From Acidobacteriota bacterium (GTDB taxonomy: Bacteria; Acidobacteriota; Terriglobia; Terriglobales; Acidobacteriaceae): a stretch of 64,000 nucleotides of DNA. Shown here piece after piece: positions 44,601 to 53,080 of this stretch. Positions within the stretch are counted from its first letter, which is position 1; the number at the start of each line of letters is the position of its first letter. Under the pieces are notes generated by a model. The model was not told the DNA's origin, did not search any database, and was given only the letters and a program-made list of their open reading frames with translations. The position numbers were made by a program, and so were the translations under genes. The DNA is taken from NCBI GenBank assembly GCA_021780315.1, contig JAJXYY010000010.1, forward strand, positions 44,667 through 108,666, given 5' to 3'.

Positions 44601-45836
44601 TCAAGCTTGAGCGGCAGTTTCAAGTTCCAGATCTTCAGCGGTGCATGGTGGGTTCCATGTGGTGAAGTGTTCGCGGAGAAAGCGATTGCTGTTCGCTGCT
44701 CCCTGATCGTTAAATGGCACTCTGACGGGTTCTCTCTGTAGAGCTTCAAGGATGGCTGCCGCAAACTGGGGCGGTTCCAACTGGTCTTGGGTTAGAACAT
44801 TGAGGACGCCCATCTGCGCCATTTTTTCTGCTCGTGCAGTCTGTTCCTGATCGCCACCACCTACAAATGGAGAGACGAGTGCGCGAACTCCGGTGGAGAG
44901 AATATCCATAATGGTGTTGTATCCAGCCATGCTGATGGAGAGGTCAGCGAGAGCGAGACTGGCTGCCAGGTTAGGTGTATATCGTGTGAAAGTTACCGAT
45001 GGGATCTGATTTGCCAAGCTCGAGAGCCGCTGGAAGGCATGCTCGTCCATGAAGGGGCCGGCAAAGAAGTGAAATTGAAGCGGACGTATGGACTGCAGAA
45101 TTTCTGCAGCGCGTAGGCAGTTCTCAAGGAATATGTGGCCGCTGACTGGCTGACCACCGCCGTTGCTGACCACAATGGTTGGCAACGTATTTTTCTGCTG
45201 CGTCGACGATTCGGTCCTGACCCCTTCTGACTGCTGTCGGACAACATAGCCCGTATAGTAGACCGGGCAGAGCAGATCGGATGTGCGAAGAAAGCTTTCG
45301 CCGAGTTGTTGCAGATTCGGATCGCCGTGAACGAGGATGAGATCGTAAAACTGATTCACGGTCTTACAGACACGCTCTTCATAATCGTTCTGATCTTTTC
45401 TTGTAACGAGAATGTCACGTAGGCTACAGACGACCATGGCTCGTCTGCGGCTGGTCTGCTGATGAGCGAGTTCCAGCAGTGGAAGCAACTCAAACGAGAA
45501 TTGCTTACGACCAAACGGGAAGAGCTCCGTGATGAGGATATCTGGCTGGAAGTCATTGAAGGCATTGAGCAACATCTCACGGCGTGACTGCTTGTTCTGC
45601 TCCAGGTCTTCGGTAGGATCACAGGTTTGAAGATGAGAGAAGTTCGAGTCTGTTTTGATCGCAGGAAGCTGCATGATCGTCACACCTTCCGGTGCTTGAA
45701 AGCCCTGAGGAATAACTCCTCCGAGAACGAAGAGAATATCGAAGTCGTGAGTCAGCGACCTGACGATTTCAGAGCTGCGAACAAGATGGCCCATACCCAA
45801 TATGTGTTGGCAATAAAACATGACTCGCTTCGCCAT
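44601..45836 (-). CDS. Glycosyltransferase, GT-B fold, COG4671-like (second paralogue)
   Basis: A protein of 411 residues that leads the minus-strand operon. It starts MAKRVMFYCQHILGMGHLVRSSEIVRSL, with the GMGH loop intact, unlike its neighbour. The C-terminal half has VVSNGGGQPVSG, LADLSISMAGYNTIMDIL and FVGGGDQEQTARAEKM, the nucleotide-sugar binding region. The 48-bp spacing to the next gene and the shared family suggest they act consecutively on one glycan. A perfect palindrome with a sigma-54-type element lies 62 bp upstream of its start. Confidence 0.86.
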   Translation of the reverse strand: MAKRVMFYCQHILGMGHLVRSSEIVRSLTHDFDILFVLGGVIPQGFQAPEGVTIMQLPAIKTDSNFSHLQTCDPTEDLEQNKQSRREMLLNAFNDFQPDILITELFPFGRKQFSFELLPLLELAHQQTSRRRAMVVCSLRDILVTRKDQNDYEERVCKTVNQFYDLILVHGDPNLQQLGESFLRTSDLLCPVYYTGYVVRQQSEGVRTESSTQQKNTLPTIVVSNGGGQPVSGHIFLENCLRAAEILQSIRPLQFHFFAGPFMDEHAFQRLSSLANQIPSVTFTRYTPNLAASLALADLSISMAGYNTIMDILSTGVRALVSPFVGGGDQEQTARAEKMAQMGVLNVLTQDQLEPPQFAAAILEALQREPVRVPFNDQGAANSNRFLREHFTTWNPPCTAEDLELETAAQA

Positions 45837-46287
45837 ATATCTCCCTCAGTTGCGGCTCTGGCCGATACGAAGCAGGCCGGGCACTGCACTGATACAAAGC
45901 ACGTTGGCAGCCAACGTGCTGATGTAGGGAAGATCTTTAGAATCAGTGCAAGTGCTGATCGTAGTTACATTGCATTGAGTTGTTTCGACACATGGCGAAA
46001 GTGGGAACACCCACTTTTGTGGCAGAAGAATTGTGACGCGGATCGAGGTAGCTGGTTACGTTGCGTGACAAATGCTTTGGGTAGATTCTGTAGCGCTTGA
46101 GAATCTGTTAGCTGGGTATTGCTCCTATGGGATATCAAAAGAATCGCAAGTGAGTCATTTCTGGGGCGCGTCTGAGTCGATTGAACTCACTTGGATTGTG
46201 GAAGGTCATGGAAGTGTAAGGATTTACAGGTCGATATTTGCGTCTGGTATGGCATGACAGGTGCATAGATGTTTGTGGAGAATACCG
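45837..46287. other. Divergent intergenic region between two glycosyltransferase operons
   Basis: About 450 bp with no convincing gene. It holds two perfect inverted repeats: a 23-bp palindrome at 45898-45920, described separately, and AAAGTGGG-AACA-CCCACTTT at 45998-46017. The second could be an operator or, on the plus strand, a weak terminator because TTTTG follows. The rest has ordinary composition for this locus. Confidence 0.6.
45898..45920. promoter_or_regulatory. Palindromic sigma-54-type promoter pair
   Basis: Arms AGCACGTTGGC (45898-45908) and GCCAACGTGCT (45910-45920) are perfectly complementary around a single A. Each strand contains TTGGC-N8-TGCT, that is GG-N10-GC, the -24/-12 spacing of sigma-54 promoters: plus strand 45904-45920, minus strand 45914-45898. 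Predicted transcript starts would be near 45931 (plus) and 45887 (minus), the latter about 50 bases before the glycosyltransferase ATG at 45836. A dimeric-regulator operator is the alternative reading. Confidence 0.5.
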
Positions 46288-47658
46288 ATGAGCCAGAGTG
46301 CAGTATCCGAGGCACAAACTGAGTTGGAAGAGTCGTCTGAGCAGGTGGTGGACCGGACTCTAGCCGGGAAAGACTTCAATCCCGGCATGACGAAGATTGC
46401 TTACCTAATGAAGACCTACCCACGTCTATCTGAGACTTTTATTCTTAATGAGATTCTTGGTCTTGAAGCCTTGGGTGCACATCTTCATATTTTCTCGTTG
46501 CGGCATCCAGATGAATCGAGCTTTCACCCTGCGGTAGAAAGAGTCAATGCGCACATAACCTATACGTTGGATCTGACAGGTGTAAGGTCTATATTAAATT
46601 GGCTATTGCTCTTGAAGCTGCATCTGCTTTTACTGATTCGCCGACCGATTGCGTATGTGCGTACGGTATGGAGCTATCTGCGGCAACCTGGAAGACAGCG
46701 GCTGAAGGAGTTGATTCATGCCGGCTACTTTGCCGATGCTGTGCGCAGGAGTGGTTGTACCCATATCCATGCTCATTTTGCGAATATTCCTACAACAGTG
46801 GCTGAATTGATTCATGGCTTTACCGATTTGCCATTTAGTTTTACGGCGCATGCGAAAGATATCTATCGCTCGAACCCTGCGGAGTTGGATCGCAAGATTA
46901 GCAAAGCAAAGTTTGTATTGACCTGCACTGACTATAACCGGAGATATCTAACCACTCTTTCAACAAGTGATACAGAGATTCATTGTGTGTATCATGGCAT
47001 CGACTTGGGTCTGTTTGATGGTCGCAAGAGAAGTAGTGAACAGGACGTTTCCGGTGACGATGTGCCTCTTGTTTTGAGTGTAGGTCGCTATTGTGAAAAG
47101 AAAGGGTTCCCTTACTTAATTCGTGCGTGCCGCTTGCTGCAAGATCGCGGCTTCAGGTTCCGATGTGTGATTGTGGGGTATGGCCCGATGCGTGATGAGT
47201 TGGAGGCACTGATCGCCGATTTAGGTGTTGAAAGCTGTGTTTCCCTGGCAGGTAAGATGACCCAAGATCGTGTGGCCGAGATGTACCGGAGTGCAGATAT
47301 CTTTGCGCTGCCATGTCTGGTCACGGACGATGGTGACCGTGATGGGATTCCGAATGTTTTGATTGAAGCTATGGCACAGCGCTTGGCTGTGGTATCAACT
47401 GATGTCTCGGGTATAAGCGAATTAGTGGAACCTATGCAGAACGGTTTACTGGTTCCGGAGAAGAATGCTACAGCATTAGCTGATGCCGTGGCGACACTGT
47501 TGCTACATCCGAAGTTGCGGCAAGAGATTGGTGATCGCGGGAGAGAGAAAGTCATGCGTCATTTCTCGCTTGCATCGAGTGCATCGGAAGTATGGTCCCG
47601 ATTTGAGATGAACGGATGTGCCTTCGACGCGGGGCATAGAGTTGCACAACATGATTAG
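46288..47658 (+). CDS. Glycosyltransferase family 4
   Basis: Retaining GT-B glycosyltransferase of about 456 residues. The N-terminal part contains KIAYLMKTYPRLSETFILNEI, an opening shared with exopolysaccharide GT4 enzymes of the colanic-acid WcaL type. The C-terminal part has LSVGRYCEKKGFPYLI and VTDDGDRDGIPNVLIEAMAQRLAVV, including the E-x7-E-like nucleotide-sugar site. A hydrophobic stretch (LLLLKLHLLLLIRR, about residue 105) may bring it to the membrane. ATG 46288 follows TGGAG. Its stop overlaps the start of the ABC exporter gene by 8 bp, so synthesis and export are translationally coupled. Confidence 0.92.
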   Translation: MSQSAVSEAQTELEESSEQVVDRTLAGKDFNPGMTKIAYLMKTYPRLSETFILNEILGLEALGAHLHIFSLRHPDESSFHPAVERVNAHITYTLDLTGVRSILNWLLLLKLHLLLLIRRPIAYVRTVWSYLRQPGRQRLKELIHAGYFADAVRRSGCTHIHAHFANIPTTVAELIHGFTDLPFSFTAHAKDIYRSNPAELDRKISKAKFVLTCTDYNRRYLTTLSTSDTEIHCVYHGIDLGLFDGRKRSSEQDVSGDDVPLVLSVGRYCEKKGFPYLIRACRLLQDRGFRFRCVIVGYGPMRDELEALIADLGVESCVSLAGKMTQDRVAEMYRSADIFALPCLVTDDGDRDGIPNVLIEAMAQRLAVVSTDVSGISELVEPMQNGLLVPEKNATALADAVATLLLHPKLRQEIGDRGREKVMRHFSLASSASEVWSRFEMNGCAFDAGHRVAQHD

Positions 47659-49501
47659 GCGCCAAGTACCACTCAGGCAGATATTGCCCGAAGGGTGGCG
47701 TTTGGTACGCTTCTTCTGGCCGGAGATTGCCAAGGAAAAGAAGCTGCTTCCTTTGTCGACCTTCGGTGTGGGGATGACAGTTGTACTGACAACACTCGGA
47801 CCGTGGCCGTTGAAGTACGTATTCAACCTGCTATTTCTCTCGACTGGATCGAAGCGTGCAAGCGCACTTCCAGCATGGCTTCCCGCAGGCCATCCAGTCG
47901 GGCTTCTGATTGTGTTGACCGGTACAACGGTATTGATAGCTGGGCTGGCTGCGGTGAGTGATTACTACAGCACCATTTTGATGACACGCGCTGTATCTCG
48001 TATCATGTCCCGGATCCGGTCGAGACTGTTTATCCATCTTGCCAATCTATCCCTGTCGTTTCATGCACGCAATCGAACAGGCGATTTGATGGCACGGGTT
48101 ACATCGGATGTAGACCGTCTGCGTGAGGTGATCGTTACGGCAGCGTTGCCACTGGTGACGAATGGCGCTAGTCTCCTGTCGATGCTGGGAGTCATGTTCT
48201 GGGTGAACTGGCATCTAGGATCAGTCGCTGTGTTGGCAATTCCGGTGTTTATTTTTTCTTCTGGCAGACTTGCTACTCGGATCCATGCAGCCTCGGGAAG
48301 CCAGCGCAAGCGGGAAGGCGCAATGGCTGCCACGACTGCGGAGACGATCTCGTCTATACGGGTGGTGCAAGCACTCTCCCTGCAAGAAAAGTTCTCAACG
48401 TTCTTCTCTGACGAGACATTAAAAAATCAAGCTGACATTGATCATACTCAGAAGCTGACGGCTGGACTTGAGCGACTTGTGGAGTTGCTCGTTGCGTGCA
48501 CTACGGCCATCATTCTCTATTTGGGCGCCACGATGGTGTTGTCCGGAAAGCTAACACCTGGTGATCTTGTGGTGTTTATGAGCTATTTGCGGACTGCGTT
48601 TCGTCCGATGCGTCAACTTGCCAAGTATCTAGGACAGATAGCGAAGGCTTTGGCCTCGGGCGAGCGCATCATTGAATTGCTTGAGACTGTGCCGGAGATA
48701 CGAGACCACGAGGGGGCGATCGATGCTCCTCCATTTTCTGGAACAGTACGGTTTGAAGCTGTATCCTTCGGTTACGATTCGAAGCACCCAGTGCTTCGCG
48801 GTGTGAGCTTTGAAGTCTCTGCTGGAGAGCGTCTTGCTGTTGCAGGACCTTCTGGAAGCGGGAAGTCTACGATTGTGAGTTTGCTGCTACGTCTGTACGA
48901 TCCGACGGAAGGCCGCATCCTAATAGATGGACGCGATCTGCGTGAGTATAAGGTAGATAGTCTTCGGTCTCAACTCGGCGTGGTGATGCAGGAGAGTTTG
49001 CTGTTTGCTGCAACTGTGCGGGAGAACATTGCAAACGGTGCGAGGCAGGCTAGTGAAGAAGAGATCGTTGCTTCGGCTAAGGTGGCTAATGCACACGATT
49101 TTATTTCGCGGCTGCCGCATGGATACAGCACAATGGTCGGTGAGCGGGGAGCCTCGCTTTCTGGAGGACAGAAGCAGCGGATTGCAATTGCACGAGCTGT
49201 AGTGCGAGGAGCGCCTATTCTTATCTGTGACGAGCCCACGACGGGTCTTGATCAGATGAATGAGCGTGAGGTATCGCAGGCGCTGCGAGGTGCAAGTCAG
49301 GGGAGGACAACGTTTCTCGTGACACATGATCCTCATGCAGCGAGTGAGTGTGATCGAATTCTTTATGTGGAGGGTGGCGTAATTGTCGAGCAGGGAAGTC
49401 ACAGCCAACTGATGCATCAGAATGGACGGTATGCACAGGTGTTTCGTGCTGCGGATCGTGTAGCGTTGGGAACGGCGCATGCCGAACTGATAGAGGCTTA
49501 A
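47651..49501 (+). CDS. ABC exporter with fused membrane and ATPase domains (MsbA-like)
   Basis: Half-transporter of about 616 residues that would act as a homodimer. The first 330 residues hold about six membrane helices (for example TVVLTTLGPWPLKYVFNLLF) and RNRTGDLMARVTSDVDRL, typical of type IV exporters. The ATPase domain has Walker [10 protein letters not shown], signature LSGGQKQR, Walker B ILICDEPTTGLD and the switch His in LVTHDPHA. ATG 47651 overlaps the preceding glycosyltransferase stop. Given its place it probably flips a lipid-linked glycan, instead of the Wzx flippase or the Wzm/Wzt pair that I do not see; a drug or lipid exporter cannot be excluded. Confidence 0.88.
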   Translation: MIRRQVPLRQILPEGWRLVRFFWPEIAKEKKLLPLSTFGVGMTVVLTTLGPWPLKYVFNLLFLSTGSKRASALPAWLPAGHPVGLLIVLTGTTVLIAGLAAVSDYYSTILMTRAVSRIMSRIRSRLFIHLANLSLSFHARNRTGDLMARVTSDVDRLREVIVTAALPLVTNGASLLSMLGVMFWVNWHLGSVAVLAIPVFIFSSGRLATRIHAASGSQRKREGAMAATTAETISSIRVVQALSLQEKFSTFFSDETLKNQADIDHTQKLTAGLERLVELLVACTTAIILYLGATMVLSGKLTPGDLVVFMSYLRTAFRPMRQLAKYLGQIAKALASGERIIELLETVPEIRDHEGAIDAPPFSGTVRFEAVSFGYDSKHPVLRGVSFEVSAGERLAVAGPSGSGKSTIVSLLLRLYDPTEGRILIDGRDLREYKVDSLRSQLGVVMQESLLFAATVRENIANGARQASEEEIVASAKVANAHDFISRLPHGYSTMVGERGASLSGGQKQRIAIARAVVRGAPILICDEPTTGLDQMNEREVSQALRGASQGRTTFLVTHDPHAASECDRILYVEGGVIVEQGSHSQLMHQNGRYAQVFRAADRVALGTAHAELIEA

Positions 49502-49502
49502 G

Positions 49503-50567
49503 GTGAAGTTTGTCCTTGATAGTGCTGTGACACGGGTGATTCTTGTTCGTCACGGACAGAGTGACTATAACGCTGCGAAGCGCTTTCAGGGTAGCCGAGA
49601 TGAGCCACGGCTTACGGCAAAGGGCTGGAAGACAGCGGTTGCGTGCGGGGAGTATCTGAGTCAGACAGACTTTGATGTCATTCTGTGCAGTACATTGAAG
49701 CGGGCCAGGCAAACGGCTGAAGGGATACATTCAACCTATCGCTCGGGCAAACCGGTGCCGCCGATTGTCTATGATGCCAGGCTTCGTGAGGTTCATCTAC
49801 CGGGGTGGGAAGGTCTGCTGATCGAGTCAGTTCGCGATAGGTATCCTGCTGAGTATGAGTTGTGGAAAGAGAGTCCGGAGAGACTTGTACTGCCCTTACG
49901 GCTAACTCAAGACGAGCCAGATACGTTGAGTTTTTCGCCGCTTGGCGATGCGACAGATCGAGTGCGCGGATTCTGGAATGATTTGTTGGTGCACCGACGT
50001 GGACAGACTGTACTAATCGTTGGCCATGGTGCTGCGATCAGTGTGATGCTGGCAGTTGCAATGAAGCTGCCCATAAGAGATGTTCATCGTGTTCAGCAGT
50101 CGAATGGTGGAGTCAGTTGTCTTGAATTTTCTGGATGTAATGCGATATCTGCACGAGCGCTTTATATAAACTGCACGCAACACTTGGGCGAGATACTTCC
50201 CAAAATGAAAGAGGGGCGTACGGGGCTGCGAATTCTGTTGCTGACGGAGGAGCATGCTGCTCGTATCTGCTGGAGTGGCGTGTTGCCTGGAGAATGTGTC
50301 GACGTTCTTCAAGGGGAGGGTTCAGCAGATATCGTATCTGCACTTCTTGATCAAACCTACGAACAGGTGCGAACTGTGGTCTGGATACAGGCTAGTGGAT
50401 ATTTGCGCGAAGAGACTCTTTCGACGCTGCGGCTTGGTCACTGGCTAGGCCATGGTGTAGTGGTGGGGAAATATGGGCTTACGGTATTACATTATCCACG
50501 ACGTGGATGTTCTCCAATCCTTCAGGCTATGAACGTCGACTTAGCGAGTGGTAAGCAGCCCGAGTGA
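49503..50567 (+). CDS. Histidine phosphatase with additional C-terminal domain
   Basis: A protein of 354 residues. Residues 1-210 form a phosphoglycerate-mutase-like histidine phosphatase with catalytic LVRHGQSDYN (His17), REVHLPGWEG, and the second His in LIVGHGAA. Residues about 215-354 form an extra domain with no motif I recognise (RILLLTEEHAARICW, VVWIQASGYLREETLS, LGHGVVVGKYGLTVLHY). Typical family members end near residue 200-230. GTG 49503 starts one base after the exporter stop, so it belongs to the same operon. It may dephosphorylate a sugar or lipid-linked intermediate; the substrate is not predictable. Confidence 0.85.
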   Translation: MKFVLDSAVTRVILVRHGQSDYNAAKRFQGSRDEPRLTAKGWKTAVACGEYLSQTDFDVILCSTLKRARQTAEGIHSTYRSGKPVPPIVYDARLREVHLPGWEGLLIESVRDRYPAEYELWKESPERLVLPLRLTQDEPDTLSFSPLGDATDRVRGFWNDLLVHRRGQTVLIVGHGAAISVMLAVAMKLPIRDVHRVQQSNGGVSCLEFSGCNAISARALYINCTQHLGEILPKMKEGRTGLRILLLTEEHAARICWSGVLPGECVDVLQGEGSADIVSALLDQTYEQVRTVVWIQASGYLREETLSTLRLGHWLGHGVVVGKYGLTVLHYPRRGCSPILQAMNVDLASGKQPE

Positions 50568-50616
50568 TACTGTAACTGAAATTTACCGAGATACAGGTGA
50601 CAATGCAGCTTCTGCG

Positions 50617-51423
50617 CTATGCAGACTGTATGTGGGATGCATTTGTCAGAGGTCGGATATTGTGGAGAACTTCGTAGGAGCTGAGCGTGATTCCGTGACT
50701 GGAGAGCTGCTGCGAAAGTTGTGGACTACAAAGAATTGCCAGTTCCCGATCACGCTGGTGGGTGTATTTGGAGAGTTTTAGCAAGCTTGCACAGGAGTAG
50801 CCCGGGTGACACATGATTTCAACCACAGTGGACTCGCTCACTGATTGCAGGGGCCCTTTCGTCAGTGAGAGGAACGTATCAATGTCCAAAGCATCTCCAT
50901 AAAAAGCAAGGATCATTTGATCTGGACAAGGGACGCAGGCTTGTTGCAACGAGAGGCGCATGGCAGGTGTGACGGCACGCGCAGGTATGGAGAGACGATT
51001 TGTCATCTCACAGAATGCTTCGAATACGTTTGGCAGTTTGTGTACATGGTGATGCGTATCAATATGGGTTGGCTGGATACCCAGATTGAGGAGAAACTGG
51101 TACTGAGCGTGCCACTCGATCAGAATCTCGCGGATCGATGCTTTTGCCAGGGAACTTTTGGATTCATGAAAGTTGCCATTAGCCGCGCAGAGCGTGGGAA
51201 TCAGCGATGGATGCGAGAGTGGACGCCCCGTGGTTAGTTGGAGATGAGCACCAATACGTTGCGGGATCTGGGGGGCGTAGCGGCGTAATCTATCCGCAGC
51301 CCCCGGCACACAGGCCATTGCCGTGGTGCTAGTAACTACCCCCTGTTGTATGGCGTGAACGATGCCGCTGGTGACGCCGTCTGTGAGGCCAAAGTCGTCC
51401 GCATTGATAATAACTTGCAGCAT
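50617..51423 (-). CDS. ChbG/HpnK (YdjC) family deacetylase
   Basis: A protein of 268 residues. It starts LQVIINADDFGLTDGV, with the metal-binding ADD motif of the YdjC family, and contains RIGAHLQL, THIDTHHHVHKLP (metal-binding His run) and EIMCHPGY. Known members deacetylate chitooligosaccharides (ChbG) or act on hopanoid precursors (HpnK). No hopanoid gene is nearby, whereas nucleotide-sugar and N-acetylhexosamine genes are, so removing N-acetyl groups from the glycan or a precursor is likely. No signal peptide is visible, so it acts in the cytoplasm. The gene converges with the phosphatase gene. Confidence 0.87.
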   Translation of the reverse strand: MLQVIINADDFGLTDGVTSGIVHAIQQGVVTSTTAMACVPGAADRLRRYAPQIPQRIGAHLQLTTGRPLSHPSLIPTLCAANGNFHESKSSLAKASIREILIEWHAQYQFLLNLGIQPTHIDTHHHVHKLPNVFEAFCEMTNRLSIPARAVTPAMRLSLQQACVPCPDQMILAFYGDALDIDTFLSLTKGPLQSVSESTVVEIMCHPGYSCASLLKLSKYTHQRDRELAILCSPQLSQQLSSHGITLSSYEVLHNIRPLTNASHIQSA

Positions 51424-51487
51424 AGGGGCTAAGCTTTCCTGGTCGACGTGACGCTTAACTAGCTCAAGCGTGCAACATTATGACTTA

Positions 51488-52951
51488 TTACTGATCAGTG
51501 GAGGCGTGCAGGCTTATTTGATCAGAGGCAAGTGTGGGTGTGGGAGACGTATTGAACAATGGTCCGGTGACACTAACACTTTGACCATTGGTGAGCGACG
51601 AATAGCTCGCTGGGGTTAGATTGCGATACAGGGTTCCAATACCAGTCTGAACGGTTGTCATGGAGGTGATGGGAGATGAGTTGTCCTGCTCGGCAGGGTA
51701 GTTGGTTAGAGTGAATGTTTCACTATTACTTAGTGCCGAGATCGTGCCACTGGCGGTAGAGTCTGTGAGGAAGACCTGAGCAGATGACGCGTTTGGTAAA
51801 AAACTGGAAGCGGCAACATCGACGAGCACCGTCTGGCCGACCACCATGCTGTTCAGGCTGCTGAAAGAGGTGCCACTCACCGTGGGGTAAGCAACGGAAC
51901 TGATGCCAAATACTGTACCGGCTTCAAGTGTGATGGTGGCCGTACTGTCATCCGGCGATGGGTCGGTTGTAAAGCCAAAGGATTTATTGACCAGAATCTG
52001 AAAACTGCTAGATGACGGGGAGATAGCGACGACAGTTCCCTGAAGGAGTTTTGCATTGGCAGCATCAGCGAACGCGATACTGTCGGCGTGCAATGTTCCA
52101 GCCGAAGTTAGACTAAGCGCAGCAACGACCACTTCACCCGCAGCGATGCAAGAGGTGTTGTTGGCGGCACAGATAGGTGAAGGAAAGTTGAAACTGGTAT
52201 CTGAGTCGATCGTAATGGAGGGAGAGACGTCGTTGGATTCGGACACTAAGACTAATTGCCCGTTGGCTACGGATTGGACGACTCCTATCTCGGCATCCAG
52301 TGGCTCATTGCCACTGGTGGTAGGACTACCGGATGTGCCTGCCTTATCGAGGCCGGTGTCGACTCCTGTACTGAAGTCAAGACTGTCGTTCGATTGCAGT
52401 ATTTTGCTCATGCTAAGCGTGAGTGCGAAGCTAGTAGCTTTGCCGGCAATAACCGCTAATGGCAGGGCTCCGGTGGTTACAGTCGATTGACTGGTGGTAA
52501 CAGGTGGCACGAAGGTGCAAGTGCTCTGGACGGCACAGGTTCCCCCCGGGATGGCGATGGGATTTCCAGTGGTATTGGTAATGGACAAGGATGGATTAGA
52601 GAAGGTGATCGTCAAGCTAGAGTAGAGGCCCACAGGGGCAGTTGCAGTAGACAAGAAGGCGGAACCGGTGGTGATGTTGGCTAGATCAACTGTAACTGGA
52701 TTAGTTACAAGCTGAACATTACCTGGATTGAGCAGTGCACTCGTTACCTGGAGGCGCAGAGACTGTACCGAAGTGGTCTTCGATGGAGCACTTTGGGCGA
52801 CAACCGTAATACTGCCCTTGGTGGTTTGTGCAATCGTAGCCGGGGTAGCTATAGAGATGCCGGTGCACCCATCAAGCGATGTTGCCGCGACTGCTGTCAG
52901 GATAACCGTGAAGAATTTGAGCAAGTAGTGCTTGTGACATATATGGCTCAT
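51488..52951 (-). CDS. DUF4382-type lipoprotein with carbohydrate-binding-like domains
   Basis: Exported protein of about 487 residues. The N-terminus (LLKFFTVILTAVAATSLDGC) ends in a lipobox-like Leu-Asp-Gly-Cys, in which Asp at -2 is unusual, so lipidation is probable but not certain. The next 160 residues (GSITVVAQSAPSK, LRLQVTSALL, VDLANITTG) follow the DUF4382 pattern, and later repeats (EIGVVQSVANGQLVLVS) resemble DUF5666. It is Ser/Thr-rich and beta-stranded throughout. GAGG precedes ATG 52951. The function is unknown; its place between the deacetylase and UDP-sugar dehydrogenase genes suggests a surface role with the polysaccharide. Confidence 0.8.
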   Translation of the reverse strand: MSHICHKHYLLKFFTVILTAVAATSLDGCTGISIATPATIAQTTKGSITVVAQSAPSKTTSVQSLRLQVTSALLNPGNVQLVTNPVTVDLANITTGSAFLSTATAPVGLYSSLTITFSNPSLSITNTTGNPIAIPGGTCAVQSTCTFVPPVTTSQSTVTTGALPLAVIAGKATSFALTLSMSKILQSNDSLDFSTGVDTGLDKAGTSGSPTTSGNEPLDAEIGVVQSVANGQLVLVSESNDVSPSITIDSDTSFNFPSPICAANNTSCIAAGEVVVAALSLTSAGTLHADSIAFADAANAKLLQGTVVAISPSSSSFQILVNKSFGFTTDPSPDDSTATITLEAGTVFGISSVAYPTVSGTSFSSLNSMVVGQTVLVDVAASSFLPNASSAQVFLTDSTASGTISALSNSETFTLTNYPAEQDNSSPITSMTTVQTGIGTLYRNLTPASYSSLTNGQSVSVTGPLFNTSPTPTLASDQISLHASTDQ

Positions 52952-53080
52952 CAAAATAGCCTCATTTCTGCTTGTCATTCGTAATGAATGAAACGCTGCA
53001 AGGTGACTTCTGTTTTGCCTCAGTTCGAATCGCAGGGCAATATGGTATTAATTTCCGGTTTATTGAAAGCATGGTTACGT

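Noticed and set aside
46020..46034. Possible sigma-54 promoter TGGCAGAAGAATTGT before the plus-strand glycosyltransferase gene
   Set aside because: The -12 dinucleotide is GT instead of GC, so it lacks a key element that the other four sites have.
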